Below the pieces are notes generated by a model that had not been told where the DNA came from, did no database searches, and saw nothing but the letters and a program-made list of their open reading frames with translations. This document shows positions 31,590 to 47,042 of a stretch of 64,000 nucleotides of DNA, one piece after another. Every line of letters begins with the position of its first letter. Within the stretch, counting starts at the first letter, position 1. Both the position numbers and the translations under genes were made by a program. This DNA is from Brachionus plicatilis. Its lineage: Eukaryota; Rotifera; Eurotatoria; Ploima; Brachionidae. The DNA lies in NCBI GenBank assembly GCA_010279815.1, contig QEOQ01000206.1, forward strand, positions 1,492,785 to 1,556,784, read 5' to 3'.

Positions 31590-34500
31590 CTTGGTGCTTT
31601 AATTGGTTTTAAACAATTTCTAAACAAAAAATAAATGCTTCTTTTATAGATCGGTTCAGCTGAACAAAGAGCCAAAATTTGATTATTTAAATTTTTAAAT
31701 TGATGAAACTAAGAGTGATTTAAATTTACTTGCTTAAAGTAATGAACATAACCCCTAAAATTCTGTTTGCTTCGAATAATTTTTTCTAGCTGCAAAATAT
31801 GAATTAATTGAATATTATTACAAAAAATATGATTAACATAGAGTTGGTGTGTTGATGGTAAATGGCAACAAGAAAACTCTCTTGCACGCACATCCCCTCC
31901 ATTAGATTATGATCTACGTTCAAAATATTCCTAAAAAAAGTGATCGAACTTTTGTGTGTTCCTATGGTAAGGCTGAGCCCTAAAATTTCTGACAGATTGT
32001 CTTTTTTAAGCGTGCTCTTTTTTCTTAAAACTTTATGGCTTATATTAAAAAACATTCTCAATTGCCAATCTCTAAAGTAAGAAAAAAGCAAAAAATACAT
32101 CTAGTGTTGACGAGTTGAAGTTTTCTTATTCTAAAATGCAAGTACATGTATGGCCAAAAAAAGAAACTAACAACTCAATTTGGATGCACCAGTGACTATA
32201 CCACATTTAAATTGTTAATCTGTTCATTTAAAAAATATATTTTTGTTCATGTTGGCAATAGAAAAAAATGCAAAAATACAGAAATTTTGATTTTTTAAAA
32301 GAGCCGGGACTTTTAATCAAAATGTTCATATGATGACGCTTATTTAAATTTAAAATGTAATTTCAAAATTAAGAAGAAAATTTTTTTTTTCCAAATTCTT
32401 AAGAAACTATCTGAGTCGCGTTCAAATTGTCTGTGATTCTAGATCATACTCGAACTTTTCAAATAAATAGCTTGACTCCAGTGATGCCCACTCGAGACAC
32501 GTTCCTCATGAATATTCAAAATTAAAATTTCTCCTAAATTCTCTAAAATAGCCTAATTTAGAATTGAATAGACAAAATGTTCTCTGTTTACTTTCATATC
32601 TTTCTTCTAATTAATTTTTCATTAAATCTTCAAAATTGATTAATTATTTTTCTCAGTTGAATCGAAAAATGAGAAGCAGTTCGACTGCTAAAATAAAACA
32701 GATTGTGAATTATAATGTGTTTTTTGAAAATTCATTGTTGATTTGAAATCGATTTGTATTAAAATAAAGATAAACAAATAATAATTTTCGATGGCGTCTA
32801 TTGAGACCTAAATGTACCAAATTAATATTTTCTGAATATTAATTGATTCATGATAAACGCGGAGACTAATAAATATTCGAAATAAGAAAACTATTTTTGA
32901 TCTAGTAACTTGACCTTTTTTTATTTGGATTTTCTATCCAATCTTTATAAATTCTTTTGTGAAAAAAATTATTGTTTTTTTTTAATTTCAATTAAACGAT
33001 TATAATTGAGGATTACTCAAAGAAAAAATAGCTTTATAGCATTTTGGATAAAATGCTTTAGCTTTTATGCCATTATAATATTTTTTGTTATCTATTTAAT
33101 ATATTTACCTAAAAGTTGATAAGAATAAAATTAATATAATTATAAAAATAGATAAGTTTGAATAATTCTTTTGCCGATCACATGTCGTCTAACGCTTTGG
33201 CAGCAAAAAATGAGAAAAAATTATGCAAAATAACTTTATTTGGTTAAGATTATTCATTTTTAGCCTAATCAAATTTGCTTGGAAAAGTTAAATGATCTTA
33301 ATATTTTAGAATTTTTTATAATTAAGTCTTTTTTGATTATTTTATAGCTATTTGAAAAATTAATCATTAAAAAATATTTTAGCCCGCTTTAAAGAAATAT
33401 GTTATAATATTTAATTTTTTTTTTCATAAAAACTTTTCATTACTTGCTTGAATTATTATTCAAAATGATTAATTATCTGGATTCAGTCTCCATAAAGAAT
33501 TATATTTTTTAGTTTTAATTCATTTAAAATTCTGGATTTGTGATACAAAGAGTAGCAACATAACAATCAACAAAAGCTTAAAGGTATTTTAACTATAGGT
33601 TTTTCTATGTCTAATTGTGGCAATATTAATAGTAATAGAGATTTTTTTGTAAAGTAATGAATAAAGGGATATTTAAATGGTAAATATTCAAAAAAACAAA
33701 TATCTTAAAAAGTGGTTTTTATAATATTGTTCTTTATCTCAATAATTAATGAATGAATTATACTGACAAATGTAAAACCTTGATGTTGCAATTTAAATTT
33801 ATAAATTAAATTATAAAAAATATCTCTATTTCTGACATATACATTTTATAATCCAGCTAAAAGATATTAAATTAATCAAGCATCGATGACAAAAAGTAAG
33901 ATCAAAAATTCAAATTTTTAATAAGATATTAAAAATAAATTTCAAATAATCAATTGGATTTTATTGATTTTATATAAAGATATACTCATAAATTTTAATT
34001 TTACCAATTTAATTTCAGAATAATTTTTCACTGCAATATATTATCAAAATTCATTAATAAAAAAATCAGATCAAAATTAATCATTTCCTGTAAAATTGAT
34101 GGAAAATAGCATCATATATCTAGTTTCAATAGAAATATCAAAAAATCCATAAATTTATCGAAAATAATGTTATTTAAATGTATTTAAAAAAATACTGCTA
34201 TAATTTACAGCTTAAAATGAATAAACATTTTTTTCCGTTATTTCACTTATTTTAAATTTAAATGAATTAATATACAATAACTATAATTTAAAACTATTTA
34301 ACATAAATATTTTTAAATTTAAATTTAAATTTTTAAATAACTAGATCTTTTCTTCCCTTTTGGATTAAAAAAATAGAAGAGATATTATTTAAATGAATAA
34401 GAAAATTAATTTGAGAAAAATTTGAGATAAACAATTTTTTCAAATTAACCAAATGAGAAGCCACTTCTTTAAATATTTTTACTAAAGGACCTTTTTTTTG

Positions 34501-37075
34501 CCAACAGATCAAAATTTTCAAATTTTTTGAACACCTTTCAAAGAAAATTATTTGAAGAACGGTCACGGTCATGAAAATGTGCCTAGAAAACTCGGCATAC
34601 CAATTTTAACGTATACTTAAATTGCTTTTGGATGAAAACATTAAATTCGTTCGAAGAAAATTCTCAAATGACTTAATTTTCTTTTCAAAACATAAAAAAC
34701 TAATTATATGTTAATAAAAGCACTTAAAATAGCTTTTTAATTTCTTGATTTAAGTGAAATTTAACTAGAGAGAGTACTGATTTTAATGACAGGTTTTTAA
34801 AAAATAAAAAATCTCTTTAATGTTCTGAAATTCATTTCAATAAATTAAAATAATTTTCCTAAAAATAAATGTTGTTTTAATTCAATTCAAAATTAAATTA
34901 AATTTTAATTTTTTTAGGGATTAGTTAAAAATATATATTTATAAAATTTTAATTTTACCAATTTTAACCCAATAAGAATGGAATTATTTATTTATAAACC
35001 AAATCGATAACTTTTTGTTAATGACTTAAGAAATCAAAGAAAAGAAACAAAAAAAGAAGTAAAAATATTATAAATCTTTGTATATAGTAAGTAAAAAATT
35101 ACACATTTTAAAATTTCAATAATTTTATGATATTTCAGTACCATTTATTAATCAAAAGCATATATAGTAATCAAGAAACATAATCATTTGATTTTTAATA
35201 GCAGGGAGAAGGGCTTAAAATTAATGTAAATTTTATATAATTAATTTGTATTATACAAATATTGAAAAATAAATTGTTTTATACCTGTAGAGCATTAAGT
35301 ATTATAAAAACTTTTAATTAAAGTATCAATTTAAATTACAGTAATTTCTTGGAATTGTAAATTATGAAAAAAAAATCAGAAAAAAAATAAAACAACTAAA
35401 TTAATTCAAAATTTTCGAAAAATATTTATTTATTAATTTTTAAAGGCTTTGTTTATCGAAGATCAAATATTTTTTGAACACCTAGAGAATGATTATTTTT
35501 GGTTTCACAAAAATATTTTTCAAATTTTTACTGGAAAATGTTATTGCCTAAGTTTAAAATTTCAACAGTAACGCAATTAATTGTTTTGAATTTTAATGAA
35601 AAGAATTCGATCGTTTTTATGCCGAAAGTCTAAATTATAAAAATTTCTTAATTAACATTAAAAAATCAAGTTTATTGATAATAATCATATTCGTGAGTAA
35701 TTTTGGCGAAAAAATTTTCTATTTTTTAATCCTATTCTTCTAAATTTATTAAAAGAAAATTTTCGAAGCTAATCTAATTAAATAATATAATGAGGTTTCA
35801 GACAATAAAATTATTGTAAATTATTATTTTTTAATTTTCTAGAACTTTTCAAATCTGAGTTTGGTGATTCTTGTAAATTAATTTACACAAAGAAATTGTG
35901 TTGTTTAAATTAGAATTATTTTTAAACCAAAATTAGAACTAAGGATTCCAAGACCAAATTTCTAATTTAAATACTACATATTCTATTTAATTATCGTTTA
36001 AAAAAATGCGTAAATTTTCTAGGTATTCAAAATTTTAAAACAAAGCTTTCATAAAGTTTCACTTTTGAATAATAAATTAATTTTTGTTTTTTAACAAAAT
36101 ATTCACTTTTAACTTTTTCTCTAAAGATTGCATGACACAAATGAATGAGCCATATTCAGCAAAAAAGGAAATAATTTTACGGAATATTTTGTCGAGCAGT
36201 TTCAAATGCCTAATTAATGTAAAAGAATATTGAAATTATCAAATTTATATTATAAATTTAGCAAAATAATTAATAAAAATGATATATTGGAAGAATTGTC
36301 GGTTTTATTAAATGCATAAAAAATATTGGTAAACATCGTAAATCAAATTTTCAACTTTCGAGTAGGGTGAACGAATCAGTTAAGATAAAATTGAATTCAT
36401 CAAGATAATCAAATTATTTAATTTTTCTTTAAATTGGTTAAAACTTTGCTCAGTTTCTGATAATTTATTTCCAAGCAGTGCTAAAACAAAGTGCTAAAAC
36501 AGCTAAAATTCTTAATTTATTATAATTTCACTCAATTTTATATTTAATTTTGATTTATTATAATATTATTTGCACGCATTTTAAATTCAAAAGTTTTTTT
36601 TCTTCGACTGTAGCATTGAAACCTATCGTTTAGCCGATATTGTCAAGACTTTATTTCAATTACAACTTTTTCTTTTTTTCTACAATGAATTAAGCATGTT
36701 AGTTCAAAAAAATGAGCTATTCAAACTAAACTTGAATGCATTTTGATTTTGTTAGTTTAACTCAATTTTAAAAGTAATTTTGTTTCGAGCGAGCTGTGGC
36801 TCGTTGGCTGGATCGAATGTTTTTTTGTCCTGGTAAATAGAAATTTTAAATCAAAGCAGTTAATTTACTCTAGACTGTAGAATTAATTATTGATTTTATT
36901 ATATAATTTTTTATGCAAAACCTCTTTTCAATAAACCAAAGAAAGCAATTTTTATTGCTTTTTATTCCATACAAATTTTGCACTTCTTACATCTAATTTA
37001 GCACTAGACATAATTTTAATATTTTAACTTAGATTTAAAGATAAATTTATTTCGGCAATAGTTTTATAGGTAAAA
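31590..37075. other. 5.5-kb gene desert between profilin and MAPK
   Basis: Includes the promoters of both neighbours: the profilin promoter to the left, transcribed leftward, and the MAPK promoter to the right. Minus-strand frames at 31709-31891 and 31804-32100 show no family motif. A GC-richer 45-bp patch at about 36784-36828 contains a CGAGC/GCTCG stem. Otherwise the DNA is uniformly AT-rich, with no transposon ends recognised. Confidence 0.45.
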
Positions 37076-38569
<1,494 letters not shown>

Positions 38570-39162
38570 ATAGGAATGTAAGATAATTAAAGGCTGTTAA
38601 AAATTTTCTAAAAAGTAATATAAATAATTTTTAAAAAACTTTTTTTGCCAAGTCATTTTTCTCGTTAAGCAAGAATCGTAAACTTTTATTCTCTACTAAA
38701 AATTCGGTATTGTTTTCACAAGCTCTAGCTTACCTTTATTTTTGTCTATAGACTTTGATATTTACAAATATTTTTTTCTCTAAAACCTCACTTAAAAAGC
38801 CACTAGGCCATTTAAATCGAAAGCTTAGTTGAAATTCTGATAATTCAGAATATTAAACACATTAGTATTTTTAGTCAATTTTTTTTTAGTCTGTTTTAAA
38901 AATAAATTTCATCTAGGATTTTCGATGTTTTTTGTTTGGATTTGTTTTGAAATGCTTGTTTATGAATGTAAGCAGAAATTTAGTCACCATTTATTAATAA
39001 TTATACTTTTTTTTTCAAACTAATAAAATATTCAACAAATTTTAATTTTTTTAAAATTTTATTTGGCTAAATAAAAACAAGCAACGAATTTGGTATTCGT
39101 ATTCCAAAATTAAAATGATTTCATCAATTCATTTTGCTTACTAACTTTTATATCCAAGAAAA
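38570..39162. other. Spacer between MAPK and MMAA
   Basis: 593 bp, AT-rich. It will hold the 3' UTR of the kinase gene and the promoter of the next gene. No element recognised. Confidence 0.4.
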
Positions 39163-40510
39163 ATGTTTAAATCGTTCAAAAATGTCCATTCCGTCCTAAA
39201 TAATTTAAAGTATTGTCAAAAGCGGATAAATTTTTATTCAAATTTGACATTAGAGCAACAAGAGTATGTCGATTCTCTCTTTGATGGAGTTGTCAATAAC
39301 CAAAGGTCCGATCTAGCTAAGGCCATAACTCTTATTGAGACAAATAGTCTGAAGAAAAAAAATCTAAGTGAAAAATTATTAAATAATGTACTTTCTCGTC
39401 TTAAAGACAAGAAAATGAATCATGAAAATCCCTGCCTAAGAGTTGGTTAGAAAAATTTTGAAACTAAATTTTAACTATAATCAAATTTTTGATTAGGAAT
39501 AACTGGTCCGCCTGGTGCCGGAAAAAGTTCTTTAATTGAAACATTTGGAAAATATCTTACTTCCACAATTGGTGCTCGATTGGCTGTATTGACTGTAGAT
39601 CCATCTTCGACTGCAACTGGGGGTAAACAAATGAAAATTAAAGAATTTTTAAAAACTTATTTTAAATTTTTTTATTTATAAAAAGGTTCGATTCTTGGCG
39701 ATAAGGTTAGAATGCCTGAGCTATCCAGAGACCCTAAGGCGTATATAAGATCATCGCCGAATAAATGCAATCTTGGTGGAGTTACCAGAACAACTTTGGA
39801 GACTATTTTGCTATGCGAAGCAGCTAATTTTGACGTAGTCCTTGTAGAAACAGTTGGTTAGTAAATTGTAGCGACATTTTTTTTTTAGTTCTTTTTCAGA
39901 CTTATTCTGAACATTTTTAATTGTAGGAGTAGGTCAAGCCGAACACGCTGTTGTTAATATGGTTGATTGTATGTTGCTGTTGATACCACCGGGTAGTGGT
40001 GACGAATTACAAGGTTTAAAGAAGGGTGTTGTAGAATTGGCTGATATTGTGGCAGTCACTAAATACGACAAAGATTTGATGCAAGAGGCTAGGAGAGTAA
40101 AATCGGAGTATTTGAGCGCTACAAAATTCATAAGAAAAAAATCCAAACACTGGGCGCCTCATGTTAGTCTAAATTAACATAAATGATTGTGATTAAAAAA
40201 AGATTTTTTTCAGGTAATTTTAACTTCGTCGCGGCAAAATACTGGAATTGATGAATTATGGAATTTGCTCTGTCAATTTAAAAAAACTATGCTGGATAAT
40301 GATGAATTTTATGAAAAGCGTCAAAGTCAAGTTAAACTCTGGTTTTGGACTCATTTAAAAGAAAATTTACTAGAGATTCTATTGTCTAAGAATTATGTGC
40401 GAGAAAAAATTGAAAAACTTGAATCTGAAGTCATTGCTGGAAATATGACTCCTGGACAAGCAAATGATATTTTAATAAATGAGTTTAATAGTCGAATTTC
40501 AAAAAATTAA
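39163..40510 (+). CDS. MMAA: MMAA-type mitochondrial GTPase for methylmalonyl-CoA mutase, 5 exons
   Basis: Exons 39163-39445, 39497-39622, 39686-39856, 39927-40162, 40214-40510 total 1113 nt, 370 aa plus stop. A basic, hydroxylated N-terminus ([10 protein letters not shown]...) fits a mitochondrial targeting peptide. The SIMIBI G-domain starts with the P-loop GPPGAGKSS (K104), followed by [42 protein letters not shown] and TKYD (the NKxD-type base motif). The C-terminal helix and the Q-VKLWFW region match the dimerisation arm of MMAA/MeaB. The protein gates adenosylcobalamin loading and protects methylmalonyl-CoA mutase in propionate breakdown. Its presence predicts a B12-dependent mutase elsewhere in the genome. 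The neighbouring kinase gene is unrelated in function. Confidence 0.95.
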
Positions 40511-43500
40511 TTAATTGGGCTAATAAATTTTCAGATAATTAATTAATTCCGAATTTATTTTAGACTTAATATTTTTTCCTTGCTCAAATGATTGAACAAT
40601 TTCAAAGACTTAATTTTTGAATTTTATAAAATAAAATTATTTAATTTCACTCGCAAATTAATTTTAGATCAAAATTGATTACAAAGCATTTTTTTAAAAC
40701 TATAAAATTTTCATGCGCAATCATTTTTGTTTATTTTGTTAAGTTTTCAAAAGAATTATTAGTTTTAAAAATTCAAAAAATTCTTTTGATTTTATAACGG
40801 CCCTTAAGATATTTTTGACAATTTTTTTGGTTGTAAGGCATTTTTAAATGTAGTAAAAAAATAAAGTGCTATTAAAAAAAAAAACCACTTTAAGTCTCTT
40901 CATGATTAAAAATTTTTCCACTAAATATATTTATTTAGTTCAAAATCCTATCAAATAAATAAAGTTGATTTAAGCTCATAAAAAATTCAATTTTTTTTTA
41001 AAATTCGAAATTTTTCAATTAATATTCGTTGTATTTTCGATAAATGCAACAGAATGCCTCTTAGATTTAAAATTTTAAAAATTTAACCAAAGCAAATCTG
41101 AATGAGATGAAAGCAAAAAAAGTTTAATTAAATTTATTAAATCTTCATTTGATATATTTCTTTTGAAAATAAAGTTTAAAGTTTTAAATACCATTTTTGT
41201 TTTCATTTTCTTGTTTAATTTTTTTCTTAGGGGAGAAACATGAGTTTTATGACGCAAAGGCATTTAAGTTTTGTTGTTGAAATATTTTTTTACTAATTTA
41301 TAAGGCCAAAATTCAACTTTACAGATACTCAATGTTGTATTAAGAATTAGCATAGTTTAAAAATTCAAAATATGTTAAAATAATGATCGAAGAAAAGCAA
41401 CAATTTAAAATCGAATTAAGTAGATAATTACTAGAAATTAAGAAAAATAACTTTGGTTAAAACCAATAAATCAGATACATAATAAAACTAATAAGCAATT
41501 CATTATGTTCAAAGCCTATTTAGTAAGAAGTTAACTTAAAACGTTTTTTTTTTATTAAAAATTCTGATCTTTATAAGACTTATGTAAACTCTAGAAGACA
41601 GCCTAGTAATTTTTTTGGTTTATTTAACTTTTAATGCGAGGCAAGATTTTATCAAAAAAAAAATAAACTTAGAGCGCTTTGTTGGTTTTAAAATAGTAAA
41701 ATCTTTCTCATAATAAACTCACATTAATAAATAAGCACTTTTCTCTTATATTTATGAGATATATTTTCAAGTTGGAAAAAAGTATATATTTTTTCGATAA
41801 ATTATTTGCTACAGCTTCCGTTGTTTGATCTGAAAGTGACATCTTAATATAAGATTACAGTTTTTTAAATGATTGCATTAATATCTTTTTATCTTATTCA
41901 AATAATAATTTCCAGAAACTGTAACAAAATTTGTTTGATATGTTAATTTTAGCAATAGATATTTTGTTTCCTTTTCTTTTTTAATATTTCATTTTAATTT
42001 TTTGCTTATTGTACGACTAAATCTAGGTTATAACTTTAAATTTATACAGATTTACAATTTTCCAACTTTTTTCTAATTTAAATTCGTCTGGAAACCATGT
42101 TGAAATTTTCACCGCATAGGTTTTTTCACGAAGCCTCAATTAAAACTGTATTTTTTTTCAAGTTTACTCTCTCAGTATGAGTTTACGATTGAGTCAAGTT
42201 ATATTGTGAAATGAAGTTATTAAAATTATTTTTTTTTCAAACTGGATCAAGAAAATTAAAATGAAATACACATAGAGAATTTTTTTAGTTGAATCAGACA
42301 CATAGAACTTATTCAGCTAGCCTTAATCAAGGAGCTAAACTACTACTTTTTTAAATGTATTTAATAAATTCGATCTATCCAATACACAAAATTTAAAATT
42401 GATAATATTTAACTAGTAAAATTAGATGAGGATGCTTTGATGGTAATTTTTAATTTTTAGCTTGAACAAAATTCCAAGTTCTAATTGCCAAATTATCTAA
42501 TCACATAGAAAGTTTACATTTTTTAAATGATACATTGTTAGTTAGAAAAGATAATTTATTTTCAAGGAAAAATCAAGGGTATTTATCCTAATGCAAACTA
42601 TCGGTTTATTCAGAGATTTTTTGTTTTATTGATTGATGAAATAATTTTTTGAATAATTTTAAATGATAGTTTTCGATGCTCAAAACTAAGAGAGCATGCA
42701 AAAATTTATGAAAAAATAATTAAAATTTCGTATCAAAAGTCAATTCTTGATCACTTTTTGAGATTTTAAGTGAAATATTTAATTTTAAATTCTAAGACGC
42801 CAAAACTGGAATTTAAAACCAAAAATTCATGCTCATATTAGCAAGGATTATGAACGCCAGAAAAATTAAAAAACACGGGTTTTATGTTTCATTAAAAAAA
42901 TGACGCTAAGCTTGTTTTAATAAAATAGACAATATCCACTCAGATTTACCTGTATGAGCCAAGTAAAAATACCAGTATTGTTAAAGTTTAATTAAATCTT
43001 TAAGTTTGTTGTATTTGCATTCAAATACTTTTCATGAGTCTAAATATCATTTATGTAATCGTAGAAGATTTTCAATTTAAACGTGATATTCATGTAGAAA
43101 TTCATTTTATTTGACAAAAATTTTCTTAATTTTAATCAATATTTAAATTTAGTTTCTAAAAAAATGTAAATTTTTGCATTAGATTGTTCTATCGTATTTC
43201 GGCTTGACTCTTGACAAAATTTGGAGAGTGTAGCTTTATCTTTTTTCAGTTTTTATGAGTTTCTTATTACTCAATAAATTTTATTTTTAAAAAGTTAAGT
43301 TTTAAAGGTAATCTAATCGCAAATTAAAATAAAATTGTAAAAATTCGCTGATACAAACTAGCGTCGAATTTTAAGTGAACTTATCCTAATCAAAAGCTTG
43401 AAATCAATGGAAAACGAGCATGTTTTTTGATAGTTTACATAATTTTCTCTATCTTTCTACTAAAGCGATTTAAATGATAATTAAGTTTTTGATACGAAAA

Positions 43501-45634
43501 TAGAAACAGATATATTGTATGTACGATAAAGCCGAATAAAAATATCAAATTAACTTTTTAGGCTATATGTGTTATCATGGTACACTATTATTTTTCAAAA
43601 TTACTGTCCATTATAAAGAGATGAAATAGTCGGCTTTGCTTTCAAAGTCTACAAAAAAAAACACAAAATTTTCAAAAATAATGCTTTGAAATCGTATTTT
43701 TAATTGTAAAAATCTGACTTTCAGAAGAAAATTCAAACAATCAGAAGCTGAGCAATGCTCGTTTATTAAGTAGAAAAAGATTTTCAAAAAAAGCAGACGT
43801 TTTTAAATTTTAATTCTTATTTAAAAATTTTGATTAGTAAGCGATTTAGCTCTAGTTTTTATTTATCTACAACTTGAGTGAAGCACACTTTTTGACAGAT
43901 AATAGTGTTTGATTCAATCTCGGATGGATTACTGTATATAATTTGGAGCAAAATCTGAGATCAAAAATACATCAGAAAATTTACGGGGACGTTTTTTTTC
44001 TAAAGATTATTTATCCATGTTCAACAACTTGTCTAGAAATTATTTTTTAATTTTTAACTATTCAATCACAAGTTTAATAAAAGCATTAATTTCCAATATT
44101 TATTACAGAAAATTGTGTAATGAGGAATTTATTGAATTTTTTTTCTTTTTGCTTCCTTTAATTATTAATTTTGTTTGATTAGAATTCCTATTTAAATATT
44201 GTTAAAATTTGGTTATTTGTAAAAATTGCTAGGCACTAAATCGATCGAACTAAACAAAATCAATTTTTCTAAACTAACTATTCATTTATTGAATTTGTTG
44301 GCGTTACCTTAAAAATTTCCGTGTATAAATTGTTCAGCATTTTCTGCAATTAAGCTAATCGGTGCTGGAAGCGTTGTTTTTCAATATTTGTCATTTTCAG
44401 TCTCAATCGGATTGAATTTTATTTTGGCAAACTCACGAAAAATTTTATAAATACATTTATTTTTTGCTTTGAATTTTTTTCATTTATTTTTTAATTCAGT
44501 TGCTTATTATGGGGTGACGTCAATGCCTATTTCCTGGCTCAGAATTAATTATTATAATATCGGCAAGAAGAAACAAATCTGGAGTTAAAATTTAACAAGG
44601 AAAATATAATTTTAATTTGAAAACTAAAGATTGGAAAAATAAAAATAGCTGATAAGCGGATAGCGTCAGTAGGCTTTGGATAGAGCGTTCTGTAGAAAGC
44701 TAACTGGGATACAATTTTTCTTATCGACAACAAAAATTTTATGATTTAAAGTTAAGTAACTCGTCAAAATTTGTAAACAAAAATAAAGTTTTAAGGGGCC
44801 CTAGAAAAAATTAGATTATTTCCAAGCAAAGCGCAGAGGATTTTACGAGCCACTCGAATAGATGAACAGACATGTGCGTTTTGCCAACTTTGCCAAACTC
44901 TTTTATCGTTTTTTATTTCAATGGTAATTAAGATAAACTAAGAAGCGATCTCTAATTTTGATATTTGAAAATAAGGTCGTTTTTTGAATATTTTATAGCT
45001 TTAAAAAATTAAATAAAAGGCTAACTATAAATTTTATTTGCAAGAGGTAAACTTTAGCTAAAATATCACTGCATGGTTGGCACAAGATGATGCCACAATT
45101 TGTCAAGAACGTCAAGCAATGCATTAATCGACTTGATCAAAATTAAATCTGATTAATGCCTAGTCTGATAAGTAATTTTAGCTTTCGGAAATAATCGATA
45201 GAATTAAATGAGCAAGTTTTGAGAGGAATTTGGTTCACAGCCCCAAAAAAATAATAAATCATGATTTGGAGCTTTTTAAGAAAAACGTGCCATAAATCAT
45301 GCATTAGTCAATGGTAAACAAAAAAATATAAAGAACTTATTAAACATACATATTTAGCATATATTATCAAATCTAAAAGCCTAGATTAAAGATACAAATT
45401 AGTTTGCCGATTTTCATTCGAAAAGCAAAATTCAAATCGGTTTTAATTAAGACTGGAATTTTTATTTTTTAAGCAATGTATGCATATTAGACGGCACACA
45501 ACAATTGTTTTTCTACGAACACACACACACACACTCATTGCTAGTGTTCAGCTTGGCAGGATTTCAATTTATTTTTTTATCAATTGAATTAACCTTCTTT
45601 TAAGGAGAAGTAAATTTTAAAGTTTCAAAAAAAA
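40511..45634. other. 5.1-kb gene desert
   Basis: Uniform AT-rich DNA. I found no coding motif, transposon terminus or RNA gene. A CA dinucleotide run lies at 45519-45534. The minus-strand frames at 41075-41263 and 44545-44733 have no family features. Confidence 0.5.
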
Positions 45635-45733
45635 NNNNNNNNNNNNNNNNNNNNNNNNNNNNNNNNNNNNNNNNNNNNNNNNNNNNNNNNNNNNNNNNNN
45701 NNNNNNNNNNNNNNNNNNNNNNNNNNNNNNNNN
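45635..45733. other. Assembly gap (99 N)
   Basis: A run of 99 undetermined bases. The true length is unknown. Features across it cannot be assessed. Confidence 0.99.
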
Positions 45734-47042
45734 GAGCATAAGCTTGGTTCAGTTAAAAAAATAAATAATTTTTTAGCAGTTCATTTAGAATAGTTTTGAA
45801 GTGATTAAGCTTAAAATTGTCCATTGATTGTTTAAGAGTTTTCTAATAATTTTAGAGAAAATAAACAAGAATTTTAAATCAATATTTTAATTAAATTTTG
45901 AGAAGAGCAATCAATTTTTATTTAAGTAAGTAGAACAAAAAAAGAACTAGCAGCCCGATGACTGTACTAAGCAAAATTGATAAGCTTCTTGCAAGTCTTC
46001 CCTTCTTGAAATAGAACTACATCCTTAAGTTGAAATAATTGCACGCGTAGCCAAAGGGGACCAGATTAGCTGGCAGCATATTGAAACATTTTTGACAGGG
46101 CTTCTCAAAATTACTGATTTGCGTCAGCACAATTTTTTCCTCTTCTAAAATTTCAACGCTGCACCTAATCCAACTCAAATGTACACAGTGTAGATTATGT
46201 CAGCTAGAAGGTTCTCGAGATTTTTCGGACAAAAAAATCTTGAGCATCGTTCAACGCATCCAAATCGGACAAAAACACGGTCGACATTCGAATCAAGCGT
46301 AGACTATTCGAATGCAAGCTCGACTGTACTTACAGCCAAAGGCCCTGCAAACCTCGCTATTTAACTGAATGCTCAAGCTCACACGCTCTAGACGCTTTTG
46401 ATCACTTTTTCTAAGCATCAAGTAACTGGTATATTTTAGCATAATAGCCAAGGTAATGTTTGTTTGCGCTTCATGTCCACAAATTTGATTCTCAATCAAT
46501 TTTTGTTCTGTTTGTTCATCAGCTGCATTTGATTTGTGTGGAATTTTTTTTTTTTTTTAAATCAGAAATTATTGATTTTTGAAAGCGACTGTGTCAGTGT
46601 AGGTGAAGTGGTCGGACAGTGGTGCTGGCCCGCCGATCTACAGGCCTAATTATGCTAATTTTATTCAGTGACGCTACCCGGTTGCCCTATCATTTTGATC
46701 GAAATCTCACAATGCCTAAAACCGGTGTTAGATTCCATCATATTCCAGACATAATTTTCTTGTTGCTCACAAGCATAATTTCTAATTTAGGCTGTGCTAA
46801 TTTGCCAATAGATGCAGTCGGCTTCGGCTATGCATCAAAATCAATCGTATTGCTATAACTACGATTTTTTCTAAATAAATAAAAATTGGAAATAAGACGC
46901 CCATTTTGTGAGATATGAATAATTTTCCATGTTTTTGTTTCTTAATTGTTTAGATTGTAATTGTTAATAATTGATAGTTTTGTATTTTGGAAATCGATTA
47001 GACTAATTGTTCAAGGATCAGATTGGTTTTGATTTTTTTTAA
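45734..47042. promoter_or_regulatory. Probable 5' region of the Na+/K+-ATPase gene
   Basis: Bases 45950-46860 are clearly less AT-rich than the flanks and lie directly upstream of a highly expressed gene class. They probably contain its promoter and non-coding 5' exon(s); a CTACAG acceptor-like site near 46634-46639 is one candidate. Short frames on both strands (46293-46499 minus, 46619-46858 plus) have no recognised motif. The assignment is by position and composition only. Confidence 0.4.

Noticed and set aside
31709..32100. Two overlapping minus frames upstream of profilin
   Set aside because: No recognised domain, AT-biased composition, no splice logic linking them to profilin.
36784..36828. 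Possible tRNA or structured RNA around the CGAGC/GCTCG stem
   Set aside because: No cloverleaf can be drawn: no acceptor pairing, D-loop or T-loop consensus.
46619..46858. 79-codon plus frame upstream of the ATPase as a separate gene
   Set aside because: No motif, and its position suits a non-coding 5' exon or promoter of the ATPase gene better.
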